DNA of 29,991 bases, from contig CAZVEE010000041.1 in assembly GCA_964625525.1 (NCBI GenBank), positions 1-29,991 of the forward strand, written 5' to 3'. This DNA is from CAZVEE01 sp964625525. Its GTDB lineage: Bacteria > Pseudomonadota > Alphaproteobacteria > JAJFIK01. The notes beneath the pieces are model-generated. The model saw only the letters and a program-made list of their open reading frames with translations, made no database searches and was not told the origin of the DNA. Each line of letters starts with the position of its first letter. Position 1 is the first letter of the stretch. A program made the position numbers and the translations under genes. Shown here one piece after another: positions 23,157 through 29,991 of the stretch.

Positions 23157-26100
23157 TCAGCTCTTGTCGCCCTGCTTCAGAGCGGCAAGCACGGCGAAGG
23201 GTGAATCCGGATCAAAGGCCGGCTCGGACCGCCGCTTGCCGCCGCGCCCCTGCTGCTGGCGCTGATCGGGCCCGCGATCGTCCCGCCCCCGATCAGAGCG
23301 CCCCTTGTCCGGACGCCCCTTAGGCCCGCGCGGCCCCTTGCCCGGGCGCCCGCCTTCGGGCTTGGCGCCGCCAAAGGATTGCGCGCGCTCGGCCCGGCGC
23401 CCGCCGCCTTCGCCTTGGCGCCCCGCACCATCGCGTCCAGCGCCCTGGCGCCCCGGGCCCTCACGCCCAGCACCATCACGCCCTTGGCCGTGACGATTTT
23501 GACCCTGACGCTGTTGGCCATCCCGGTTCTGCCCATGGCGCGGTCCGCCCCGCCCCCGCTGGTGCTGTTGCTGACGCTCCCGACGCGAGGGCAGTTTCCA
23601 CACCACCAGCGCCTCAGGCTGCACCTCGGTGGCGGCGAGGGTCTGCTGGCGATAGCCGAGCGCTTTGAGGATGCTTTCGAACTCTTCGCCGCTACACCCC
23701 ACAATGGACATCATATCGGGCGTAATGCGGAAGGCCCCTTCCGGGATCCGCAGATCCGGCCCCGCCGGCGCTTGAGGCGCAGCGTCTGTGGCAGCAGGCT
23801 CGGCGGACGCGGGAGCCTCCTGTGCGGGGGCCTCCTGTGCGGCACCCTCCTGGGCAGGAGCCTCACTCTCGGCGCCGCCCGCCTGCGCGGGCAAAGCATC
23901 CGCCGCCGGAGTATCGCCTTGGGGCGCCTCAGATGCTCCCTCGCTCACCTCAGCGGGCGCGGCCTCAGCGCACGCGGCCTCAGCGGGCGCAGCCTCAGGC
24001 GGCACGGGGCCATCCGGTCCTGGACCATCTGCTGGCGAGACGGCTGGCGCGACGGCCTCTGAAGCGGGAGTGTCCGGCGCCGGTGCATCCACCGCCATGG
24101 GCGCCGCCTCATTGGTCTCTGGCTGTTGCCCGCCNNNNNNNNNNNNNNNNNNNNNNNNNNNNNNNNNNNNNNNNNNNNNNNNNNNNNNNNNNNNNNNNNN
24201 NNNNNNNNNNNNNNNNNNNNNNNNNNNNNNNNNNTCTGGCTGTTGCCCGCCTGGCTCTTGCAAGACGGCGTCCGGCTTCGGATCCGGCTTGGGTGCAGGC
24301 TTGGGCTTGGGCTTGGGCGGTGGCGCGGCCCGCGCCGACCGGATCATATCGCCCAGCCGCTCCAGCATATCCACCCGCACAGCCCGGGTTCCGCACACAC
24401 GGAACCCGGCGGCTGCGTAGAAAGACGGCGGCGACAGAGAATCCACGGGTACCGAGCACAGGCCTGGCGGCGGCGGCGCGGGCGGCGGCTGATCCGTGGC
24501 CTCGCCCGAGAAGCGTTCGTTCTGGACCGCCCACAAGATCACCAGCAAGCGAGCGGGCGCGGGCTTCAACAACGCGGGCAGAAAGATCGAATACTGACCA
24601 AAGCGCACCCCGAAACGGCGCAGCCGGGCCCGAGCCTCCTGGTCCAGGTCGCGCATCTGGTCGGCGACCGTGCGCCGATCAAGCACGCCGAGACTTTCCA
24701 CAAGCTGAAAGCCGATCCCCCGTCCCAGGCCTTCAAGCGGCGCCACACCGCCGATCAGCGCCGCCGCTCCGGTTGCCGGCGCTGCCGCAGGAGCGGCGGG
24801 CGCACTGGGGGCAGCGGGCTCTGCCGGCGCAGCAGCCTCGACCGGCGCGGTTTCAGTCGCTGCCACCTCTTGAGACGGCGGCTCAGTTTGAGACGGCGGC
24901 TCAGTGGCCTCCGGCGCATCGGCGGCGGACGGACTATCAGGGGCGGCCAGACTCTCAGAGGCGGCTGGACTGTCGGGAGCCGCCTCCTCACTGGGCGCAT
25001 CCGTTGCCGCTGTTTCAGCGTCATCGCCCTGTGAGGCGGCATGATCCGTGCCGCCATTATCCGTGGACGCCGTGGCTTCTACTGGGGTCTCAGGTGCCGG
25101 GGTTACTGGCGCCGCGGTCACAGGCTCGCCAGCATCCGCTGGTTTGGCTGCGGGCGGCTCCGCCGTTTCCGCGCCATTGCCGTGCCCGTTGCCATTGCCG
25201 CGCGCACCGACCGCATCGCGCAGATCCAGAAGCGGCCCGAGCGCCTTGCGGATATGCGCCTCCAGCCACCGTTCCAGGCGCAAGCGCACCGCCTCCAGGC
25301 GCGCGCCCTCCAACTGCTCGTCATGGAGCACCGCAATGCGTGGGCTAATCCCGTCCGCGCCCTTAACAAGGCGCGCGACCGGATCCTTGTTCCACCAGAT
25401 GCGTCCGTGGTCGGACAATTCGATCGCGGTATCCGGCGCCGCCGTCAGTTGGTCGGCCCGCGCGGAAATCATGGCCCGCAGGGCTTTCGCGGCGGCCGCG
25501 CGCAGGGCTTTGCCATCCGTACCAGCCGCGCGAGGGTCGGCAACAAAGCGGAAGCCTTGGAGACGGCCCACATAGTGGCCCTCCACCATCACCTCACCTT
25601 CTGCCGAAATCTCCGACATCAGATCATCATTGAGGTGCAGGCTCTTCATCAACATGCTGGTGCGTCGGTCAATAAACCGCTGGGTCAGCGCCTCGTGCAA
25701 GGCGTCCGACAGCCGGTCTTCAACCTCTCGGGTGCGCGCTTGCCAATGGGCAGCGTCGGCAAACCAGTCCGCCCGGTTCGACACAAAAGTCCAGGTGCGG
25801 ATATTGGCAATACGCGCCGCCAGCGTATCGATATCGCCTTCGGTGATATCGAGCCGGTCCACATGGCCACGCACCCAGTCCTCCGGCAACTTGCCCTGAT
25901 GATCGAGCAAATGCTGATAGAGGGTGCGTAGCAGGCTGACATGCTCTTCCGGTGCGATATTGCGGAAGTCCGGAATTTGACAGACCGACCAGAGGCGACG
26001 CAGATCCGCCTCCTCGTCGATGGACCCGGCAATGACCGCATCCTCGCCCATGATCTTCAGCGCCGTCAGGTCGCTCGATGGGCGGGCGCGGGTCAGCCCT

Positions 26101-27110
26101 TTGACAGGCGGCGCGGCCTCCAGACTTTCAATCAGAGCACTGATGGCGGAGAAATCCAGATCGCGGCTGCGCCACTGGGCCATCCGCACCGGATCGAACC
26201 GGTGGGTTTCAATCTGCTCCACAACATCGGAATCGATGTCCGAGGCGTCGCCCGTGGTCCCGAACGTCCCATCATTCATATAGCGCCCGGCGCGCCCGGC
26301 AATCTGGCCGATCTCGTTGGGCCGCAGCGGACGCACGCCCATGCCGTCGAACTTTCGCAGCGAGGCAAGCGCCACATGGTCCACATCCATGTTCAGGCCC
26401 ATCCCGATGGCGTCCGTCGCCACCAGGAAATCCACTTCGCCTGACTGATAAAGCCCCACCTGGGCATTGCGAGTGCGCGGGCTCAACGCGCCCATGACGA
26501 CGGCCGCACCGCCGCGCTGGCGGCGCATGAGTTCCGCGAGGCCGTAAACCGCTTCGGCCGAAAACGCCACGACGGCAGAGCGGCGTGGCAGCCGGCTCAG
26601 CTTGCGCGCACCGGCATGGGTGAGTTCGGAAAAGCGCGTGCGGGTCACGAAAGTGGTGTTGGGCAACAGCGCACGGATCAGCCCGCGCACGGTTTCCGCC
26701 CCCATGAACAAGGTCTCATGCTCGCCGCGCGCATGCAGCAGCCGGTCGGTGAACACATGCCCACGCTCGAAATCGGCGCAAAGCTGGATCTCATCCACAG
26801 CCAGGAAATCCACCGGCCGATCAAGCGGCATGGATTCGACCGTACAGACGAAGTACTGCGCGCCGTCGGGCAGGATCTTTTCCTCGCCCGTCAGCAGGGC
26901 CACCGCCTCGGCACCTTTCTGCTCCACCACCCGGTCATAGACCTCGCGGGCGAGCAGCCGGAGCGGCAGGCCAATAATGCCGGTCCTGTGACCCAGCATG
27001 CGTTCGATGGCGTAGTGGGTCTTGCCCGTATTGGTGGGCCCGAGCACAGCAACGATCTTGCCGCGCGTGGGCGTGGCGACGCCGGAGGGGGCTTCGGTCA
27101 TGGCTGGCAT
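23157..27110 (-). CDS. SUV3-like DExH helicase with long disordered tail
   Basis: Reads as 1317 codons in one frame, including about 33 unknown ones in a gap. The N-terminal helicase has Walker A GPTNTGKT (about 24-31), DEIQ (106-109), ATDAIGMGLN (about 231-240) and QIAGRAGRY (about 269-277). These motifs resemble mitochondrial SUV3 and the bacterial MgpS-like helicases, and a conserved helical extension runs to about residue 640. Then come an acidic Ala/Pro/Glu-rich linker, a second folded part around 785-900 (with VAPLEGLGRGIGFQLVESLG), and a Lys-Pro stretch (KPKPKPAPKPDPKPD). A second Ala/Pro/Glu-rich linker contains the gap, then a short folded unit (FRITPDMMSIVG.SGEEFESIL) and a Gly/Arg/Gln-rich basic tail. 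It is probably an RNA helicase. An ATG at 27101 is an alternative start. Confidence 0.88.
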   Translation of the reverse strand: MPAMTEAPSGVATPTRGKIVAVLGPTNTGKTHYAIERMLGHRTGIIGLPLRLLAREVYDRVVEQKGAEAVALLTGEEKILPDGAQYFVCTVESMPLDRPVDFLAVDEIQLCADFERGHVFTDRLLHARGEHETLFMGAETVRGLIRALLPNTTFVTRTRFSELTHAGARKLSRLPRRSAVVAFSAEAVYGLAELMRRQRGGAAVVMGALSPRTRNAQVGLYQSGEVDFLVATDAIGMGLNMDVDHVALASLRKFDGMGVRPLRPNEIGQIAGRAGRYMNDGTFGTTGDASDIDSDVVEQIETHRFDPVRMAQWRSRDLDFSAISALIESLEAAPPVKGLTRARPSSDLTALKIMGEDAVIAGSIDEEADLRRLWSVCQIPDFRNIAPEEHVSLLRTLYQHLLDHQGKLPEDWVRGHVDRLDITEGDIDTLAARIANIRTWTFVSNRADWFADAAHWQARTREVEDRLSDALHEALTQRFIDRRTSMLMKSLHLNDDLMSEISAEGEVMVEGHYVGRLQGFRFVADPRAAGTDGKALRAAAAKALRAMISARADQLTAAPDTAIELSDHGRIWWNKDPVARLVKGADGISPRIAVLHDEQLEGARLEAVRLRLERWLEAHIRKALGPLLDLRDAVGARGNGNGHGNGAETAEPPAAKPADAGEPVTAAPVTPAPETPVEATASTDNGGTDHAASQGDDAETAATDAPSEEAAPDSPAASESLAAPDSPSAADAPEATEPPSQTEPPSQEVAATETAPVEAAAPAEPAAPSAPAAPAAAPATGAAALIGGVAPLEGLGRGIGFQLVESLGVLDRRTVADQMRDLDQEARARLRRFGVRFGQYSIFLPALLKPAPARLLVILWAVQNERFSGEATDQPPPAPPPPGLCSVPVDSLSPPSFYAAAGFRVCGTRAVRVDMLERLGDMIRSARAAPPPKPKPKPAPKPDPKPDAVLQEPGGQQPXXXXXXXXXXXXXXXXXXXXXXXXXXXXXXXXXXGGQQPETNEAAPMAVDAPAPDTPASEAVAPAVSPADGPGPDGPVPPEAAPAEAACAEAAPAEVSEGASEAPQGDTPAADALPAQAGGAESEAPAQEGAAQEAPAQEAPASAEPAATDAAPQAPAGPDLRIPEGAFRITPDMMSIVGCSGEEFESILKALGYRQQTLAATEVQPEALVVWKLPSRRERQQQHQRGRGGPRHGQNRDGQQRQGQNRHGQGRDGAGREGPGRQGAGRDGAGRQGEGGGRRAERAQSFGGAKPEGGRPGKGPRGPKGRPDKGRSDRGRDDRGPDQRQQQGRGGKRRSEPAFDPDSPFAVLAALKQGDKS
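24135..24234. other. Assembly gap inside the helicase gene
   Basis: One hundred N characters. The same 17 bases, TCTGGCTGTTGCCCGCC, lie directly on both sides (24118-24134 and 24235-24251). Either a short tandem array of this unit was not resolved, or the two contigs simply overlap by 17 bases and the gap is artificial. Frame is preserved either way, because 117 bases is a multiple of three. Confidence 0.95.
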
Positions 27111-27312
27111 GCTTCACACTGAGTGTGGATAGGGCGGGTCGGTGAGCGGCGGCGGGCTGACGTGGCGGCCATTCGGCAGGCCACATCAGGTCCGGCCCGC
27201 ATCAGGCCCGGCGAACGCGCGCACCATCGCGATTTCGCGCCCTTTTTGCAAGCCGCGCGGTCACAAAGCGCAATTAAGGGCGCGTGGATGGGCTTGTGGA
27301 TCGCCGAACTGG

Positions 27313-28194
27313 TTAGTTGCGGACCTCTTCCATGGCCCGTTTCACGGTGCGCACATCGGTGATCGGCTCGAAGTCCACCCGCTCCGCAATCATCACCACG
27401 CTCCCAATGGGCGTCTCGGCGATCAGGCGCAGCGGCACGTGAAACGGCGCCGCGCCTTCGGGTCCCATTTCCGCGAGCCACAATTGCAGTGGTGGGATGG
27501 GCAGGCCGTCATTGGCATCCATCTGGTCGGCCTTAAAGCCCGAGACCGGCTCGTACACCATGCCGCAGCGCACGGCCGGGCCTTCGTAATCCATGTCGCC
27601 GCGTGTCACCGTCAGCGTTTCCTCGGCCAAGAACTCGTAATTCAGGTTGTAGCGCCTGCGGCCGTCATAGATTGGGATGACCTGGCCGCAGGGCTGCGCC
27701 TCGCTCAGGGCGATGCCGACAATCTGATGCACCCAGGCACTCATGGGATCGACGGCTGCGCGCTGATCGCTCTCGGGCACCGGATATTTCAGCTGCGTTT
27801 TGCCATAGGGCGGGTCGGCGACCACCGGCATGGGCAGGCCTGTGTTGTCATAAACCAACGTGACCAGTTTCGAGCCGCTGGAGCCTTCGAAATCGCTGTC
27901 ATAGCGGCTGGGGCGCACGGCCGATGCCGTGGCGCCGGTCTCGACCGTGCCGGTCGCCAGAATGTCGTAGCGCGATTTGAACAGCACATCGGCGAGGCCG
28001 GCCGTGCGCATGCGCGACGTGGCCACATAGCGTCCGTCCTGGACCACGGCCGTCAGCCGCGCCTTGCCCACGCTCAACCCGCCCGCGTTGAAGGCGTAAT
28101 GCACAGTCAGATAGCGTGGGTCCTCCGCCCGTGCCGAGGCAGCGGTAAGGCCCAAACAGAGCAGCGACAGAAACCATAAGCGAGCGAAGCGCAT
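27313..28194 (-). CDS. DUF3108 periplasmic/envelope protein
   Basis: 293 residues. A signal peptide (about 1-23; hydrophobic LWFLSLLCLGLTAA, cleavage likely after ASARA) is followed by a beta-rich domain of the DUF3108 family. Recognisable segments are VHYAFNAGGLSVGKARLT, SRMRTAGLADVLFKSRYD and the aromatic RRRYNLNYEF. The function is unknown; DUF3108 proteins are predicted envelope proteins. It is divergent from rpmB and downstream of nothing on its own strand, an arrangement I associate with alphaproteobacteria. The 280-base gap to rpmB must contain both promoters. The helicase gene starts about 200 bases beyond its stop. Confidence 0.85.
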   Translation of the reverse strand: MRFARLWFLSLLCLGLTAASARAEDPRYLTVHYAFNAGGLSVGKARLTAVVQDGRYVATSRMRTAGLADVLFKSRYDILATGTVETGATASAVRPSRYDSDFEGSSGSKLVTLVYDNTGLPMPVVADPPYGKTQLKYPVPESDQRAAVDPMSAWVHQIVGIALSEAQPCGQVIPIYDGRRRYNLNYEFLAEETLTVTRGDMDYEGPAVRCGMVYEPVSGFKADQMDANDGLPIPPLQLWLAEMGPEGAAPFHVPLRLIAETPIGSVVMIAERVDFEPITDVRTVKRAMEEVRN

Positions 28195-28474
28195 GCCAGC
28201 GGCTCCCCTTCGATAGGATGACGACTCACGTGAACTCTATCATCGGCGTGTGACCTGGGCGAAAGCACGGCGCTCGCGGGGGCTTTCAGAGACGCGCCGC
28301 TTGACGTGCGGGCTCGCCTGCGCTACGTCACGCGCCTTACGAGCGGCGCACAAGGCGCCCAGCCTATTCCATTGTGAAACGGCACGAGATCCCGCAGGCA
28401 GCCCGATCCCGTATGCGGACAGGGCGCCCGGCGCCGTCCCTTTCACCCAGACGCCGTTTCGAGAGGTGACGATT

Positions 28475-28768
28475 ATGAGCCGCAAGTGCGAACTCACCGG
28501 TAAGGGCCCGATGTCCGGCAACACCGTCAGCCACGCGGTGAACAAGAGCCGCCGCCGCTTTCTGCCCAATCTGTGCAATGTGACGCTGATGAGCGACGCG
28601 CTGAAGAAAAGCGTGCGCATGCGCATTTCGGCCCACGCCTTGCGGTCGGTTGACCATGTGGGTGGTCTGGATGCTTTCCTGCTCAAGGCCCGTGCCGAGC
28701 AACTCTCTCCGAAAGCGCTGAAAATGAAGCGGGATCTGGAGAAGGCGCGCGAGACTGCCAGCGCCTAA
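28475..28768 (+). CDS. rpmB: 50S ribosomal protein L28
   Basis: 97 residues. The N-terminal MSRKCELTGKGPMSGNTVSH and the following KSRRRFLPNLCNV are the L28 hallmark. The C-terminal extension (LKARAEQLSPKALKMKRDLEKA) is usual in alphaproteobacteria. It is a component of the large ribosomal subunit near the E site. The ATG at 28475 follows GAGAGGTGA; the longer frame upstream lacks similarity. A TTGACG at 28301-28306 with TACGTC 17 bases on is a possible promoter. A terminator hairpin follows at 28828-28850. Confidence 0.96.
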   Translation: MSRKCELTGKGPMSGNTVSHAVNKSRRRFLPNLCNVTLMSDALKKSVRMRISAHALRSVDHVGGLDAFLLKARAEQLSPKALKMKRDLEKARETASA

Positions 28769-28827
28769 TTGCCCGCCCAGGCCTGTCTGAGGCCTGAGGC
28801 TGCATCACCACACTTCGCCTTTTTTCG

Positions 28828-28850
28828 CGGCCGCCCTTCCCGGGCGGCCG
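28828..28850 (+). terminator. Probable terminator of rpmB
   Basis: CGGCCGCCC (28828-28836) pairs with GGGCGGCCG (28842-28850) across a five-base loop, followed by TTTGTG. The stem is strong and the T tract short. A smaller hairpin, CAGGCC/GGCCTG at 28778-28796, lies between it and the stop codon. Confidence 0.7.
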
Positions 28851-29148
28851 TTTGTGCCTCTATATCTGTGCCGGGCAGAAGGTCTGGCGGGAGCGCACCG
28901 GACCGGCACAGCCGCTCTGGCCCTGGTTTTGCTGGGTAACCCTAATGAAGGGGTCGCCTGTTCGCGTGCGGTCACGCACGGGACTAAACGCCAGGGACAA
29001 TTGCGTTATAATGACCCAAAAGCAGCCGCTCTCTTTTGTGCAAAGCACGTTTCGCCACGGCCGCACGCCCTATTCGGTCAGCCGTATGGAACCGGCGATG
29101 GCCATTTGTGGGGCGCAAGACTGGCCGCGAGGTTGGGGGACCGAAGCC
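28851..29148. other. Intergenic region with a tRNA-like remnant
   Basis: About 300 bases before the VUT-like gene. The frame is open but has no protein-like features. Bases 28911-28964 resemble the 5' three-quarters of a tRNA, possibly Thr-type, ending in GAAGGGGTCGCCTGTTCG. However, position 33 is A, the T stem does not close and no acceptor strand follows, so at best it is a decayed fragment. Confidence 0.3.
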
Positions 29149-29823
29149 ATGGGCTATGTCAGATCCCGGGTCAATCCCGCGAAGGAGAAACTGACCTTCG
29201 CGAGCGCGCTCAGCTGGGTCGGGCGCATGGTGGTGCCTGTGCTGGCGCTCGCCGTCGCGTTGATCAGCGCGTTCACGTTCTCCAACGAACCCTCGACCCT
29301 GTTCGACGGACTGGCGTTTGGCGGTGAGACACTGCCCAGCGCCTGGCTGACCCAGGGTCACTTGCTATTGTGCCTCAGCTTTCTCGTGATCAACTTGACC
29401 AATCGCGCCTATGGGCCCGGCTTCACGCTGGCGCAGGTGGCGATCACCTGGGCGCTTCTGGGTGCGCTGGCGTTCTGGCTGCTGCCCAGTGTCGAGGCCG
29501 TCTTCGCCACCGGACCATTGCCCAGCACCGGCATGGTGATCAGCTTCGTCGCCGCTCTGGCGCTGGGCCAGCTCCTGGCCATCGCCGCCTTTGACGCCAC
29601 CCGCGGCCCGCAGTGGTGGACCGCGCCGCTATGGTCCGGGATCATCGGCATGGGCGGTTTCGTGGTGGTGTTTTACCTCGTGCAGATGGGCGCGAACCCC
29701 GCTTGGTTCGGCCAAATGGGCGTGGACTTGGTGGTGAAATTCGCACTCGCGGTGGCGATGCTGGCGCCCTACTACCTGCTGCGCAAGACCATCCGGCCCC
29801 AGCCGGGCTATAACGGCGCCTGA
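29149..29823 (+). CDS. Divergent VUT/YhhQ-family membrane protein
   Basis: 224 residues from the ATG at 29149, preceded by GGGGGA eight bases upstream; longer starts are not supported. About five or six membrane spans are visible, near 27-45, 69-83, 92-112, 128-147, 161-179 and 191-211. NLTNRAYGP (82-90), LGQLLAIAAFDATRGPQWWTAPLWSG (about 139-164, only partly conserved) and the charged end LLRK match the VUT family. Its best-known member, YhhQ, imports queuosine precursors. Family aspartates normally seen in TDLTNR, near LLDV, and in the following GS..D helix are replaced by Asn, Ala and Gly. Transport substrate and even activity are therefore uncertain. It has no clear operon partner. Confidence 0.65.
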   Translation: MGYVRSRVNPAKEKLTFASALSWVGRMVVPVLALAVALISAFTFSNEPSTLFDGLAFGGETLPSAWLTQGHLLLCLSFLVINLTNRAYGPGFTLAQVAITWALLGALAFWLLPSVEAVFATGPLPSTGMVISFVAALALGQLLAIAAFDATRGPQWWTAPLWSGIIGMGGFVVVFYLVQMGANPAWFGQMGVDLVVKFALAVAMLAPYYLLRKTIRPQPGYNGA

Positions 29824-29881
29824 CGATCATCGCCTCTCAGGGCCACATCGTCACGATCACGGCGCCTCACGATCATGGCGC
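29822..29881. repeat. Three short direct repeats after the VUT-like gene
   Basis: Variants of ACGATCAYSGC occur at about 29823, 29853 and 29869, each followed by a GCGCC- or GCCTC-like element. They fill the gap between two convergent genes. No function is evident; they may be part of the transcript ends. Confidence 0.3.
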
Positions 29882-29991
29882 TTACCTGGGACCGGGCGGG
29901 CTACACCGCCGGTACCACCGCCAGCCCCACCGCCTGGCCCCACGTAACGCCAAGGCGACGAAAACCAACACGAACAAAAACAGCAAAGTGG
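29882..29991 (-). CDS. C-terminus of a membrane protein (partial)
   Basis: On the minus strand the end of the window reads, in one frame, a hydrophobic segment (LLFLFVLVFVALALRGARR). It is followed by a basic, tryptophan-rich tail and a TAA at 29882-29884, as expected for the final membrane helix of an inner-membrane protein. Only about 36 residues are present, so the family cannot be named, and another frame also stays open for part of this stretch. Confidence 0.4.
   Translation of the reverse strand, partial: TLLFLFVLVFVALALRGARRWGWRWYRRCSPPGPR

Noticed and set aside
23379..23520. Repetitive GGCGCCCCGG-like pattern that might suggest a CRISPR or satellite
   Set aside because: It is the coding repeat of the Gly/Arg/Gln tail; unit spacing is irregular and codon-phased, with no spacers.
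23822..25348. Long plus-strand frames opposite the helicase linker
   Set aside because: Products of the repetitive Ala/Pro-rich GC-rich coding strand; they pass through the N gap and have extreme composition.

Overview
The window looks like a chromosomal segment of a GC-rich alphaproteobacterium. The evidence is a heat-shock sigma factor (RpoH) next to a CarD regulator, followed by 7Fe ferredoxin (fdxA), an S4-domain RNA-binding protein, a SUV3-like helicase, a DUF3108 protein and rpmB, an order I associate with Alphaproteobacteria. Coding DNA is GC-rich throughout except for about 3.3-5.4 kb, which is clearly AT-richer. Two runs of 100 N (4624-4723 and 24135-24234) are assembly gaps.

Layout. 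1-285: the 3' half of a tRNA-Leu(CAA), followed by degenerate copies of its own 3' end. 286-3099 (minus): a two-gene murD2-murL unit for the alternative route that puts D-glutamate into peptidoglycan. 3320-8580 (minus): an accessory block. It holds an AT-rich gene of unknown function running into an assembly gap, a 69-residue orphan followed by a perfect 30-bp palindrome, and a three-gene unit of HigB/RelE-like toxin, HigA-like antitoxin and a KAP-family P-loop NTPase. This unit has its own recognisable promoter and operator. 8870-10417: proS of the archaeal/eukaryotic-like type. 10539-16054 (minus): a quinone-oxidoreductase-like MDR protein, then a MacB/HlyD-type ABC exporter operon (ATPase, eight-TM FtsX permease, periplasmic adaptor). 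16251-17390 (minus): coaA and tRNA-Arg(CCT). 17586-19432 (plus): an unknown protein with a C-terminal membrane hairpin, translationally coupled to a periplasmic SNase-fold protein that seems to have lost most active-site residues. 19398-27110 (minus): rpoH, carD, fdxA, a TerB-like gene, an S4 gene and a 1317-residue helicase with a long disordered RG-rich tail. 27313-28194 (minus) DUF3108 and 28475-28768 (plus) rpmB diverge. 29149-29823 (plus): a divergent VUT/YhhQ-like membrane protein. The last ~110 bases seem to hold the C-terminus of another membrane protein.

The best candidate for an undescribed system is the toxin-antitoxin-KAP NTPase unit at 5496-8580. The antitoxin stop and NTPase start overlap as ATGA, and one operator-covered promoter reads into all three genes, so the NTPase appears to be an integral third component. 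It lies beside AT-rich orphan genes between housekeeping loci, as expected of a defence or mobile-element island. Other points of interest are the murD2-murL pair, the tRNA-tail repeats, the active-site-depleted SNase protein and a large inverted repeat downstream of fdxA.
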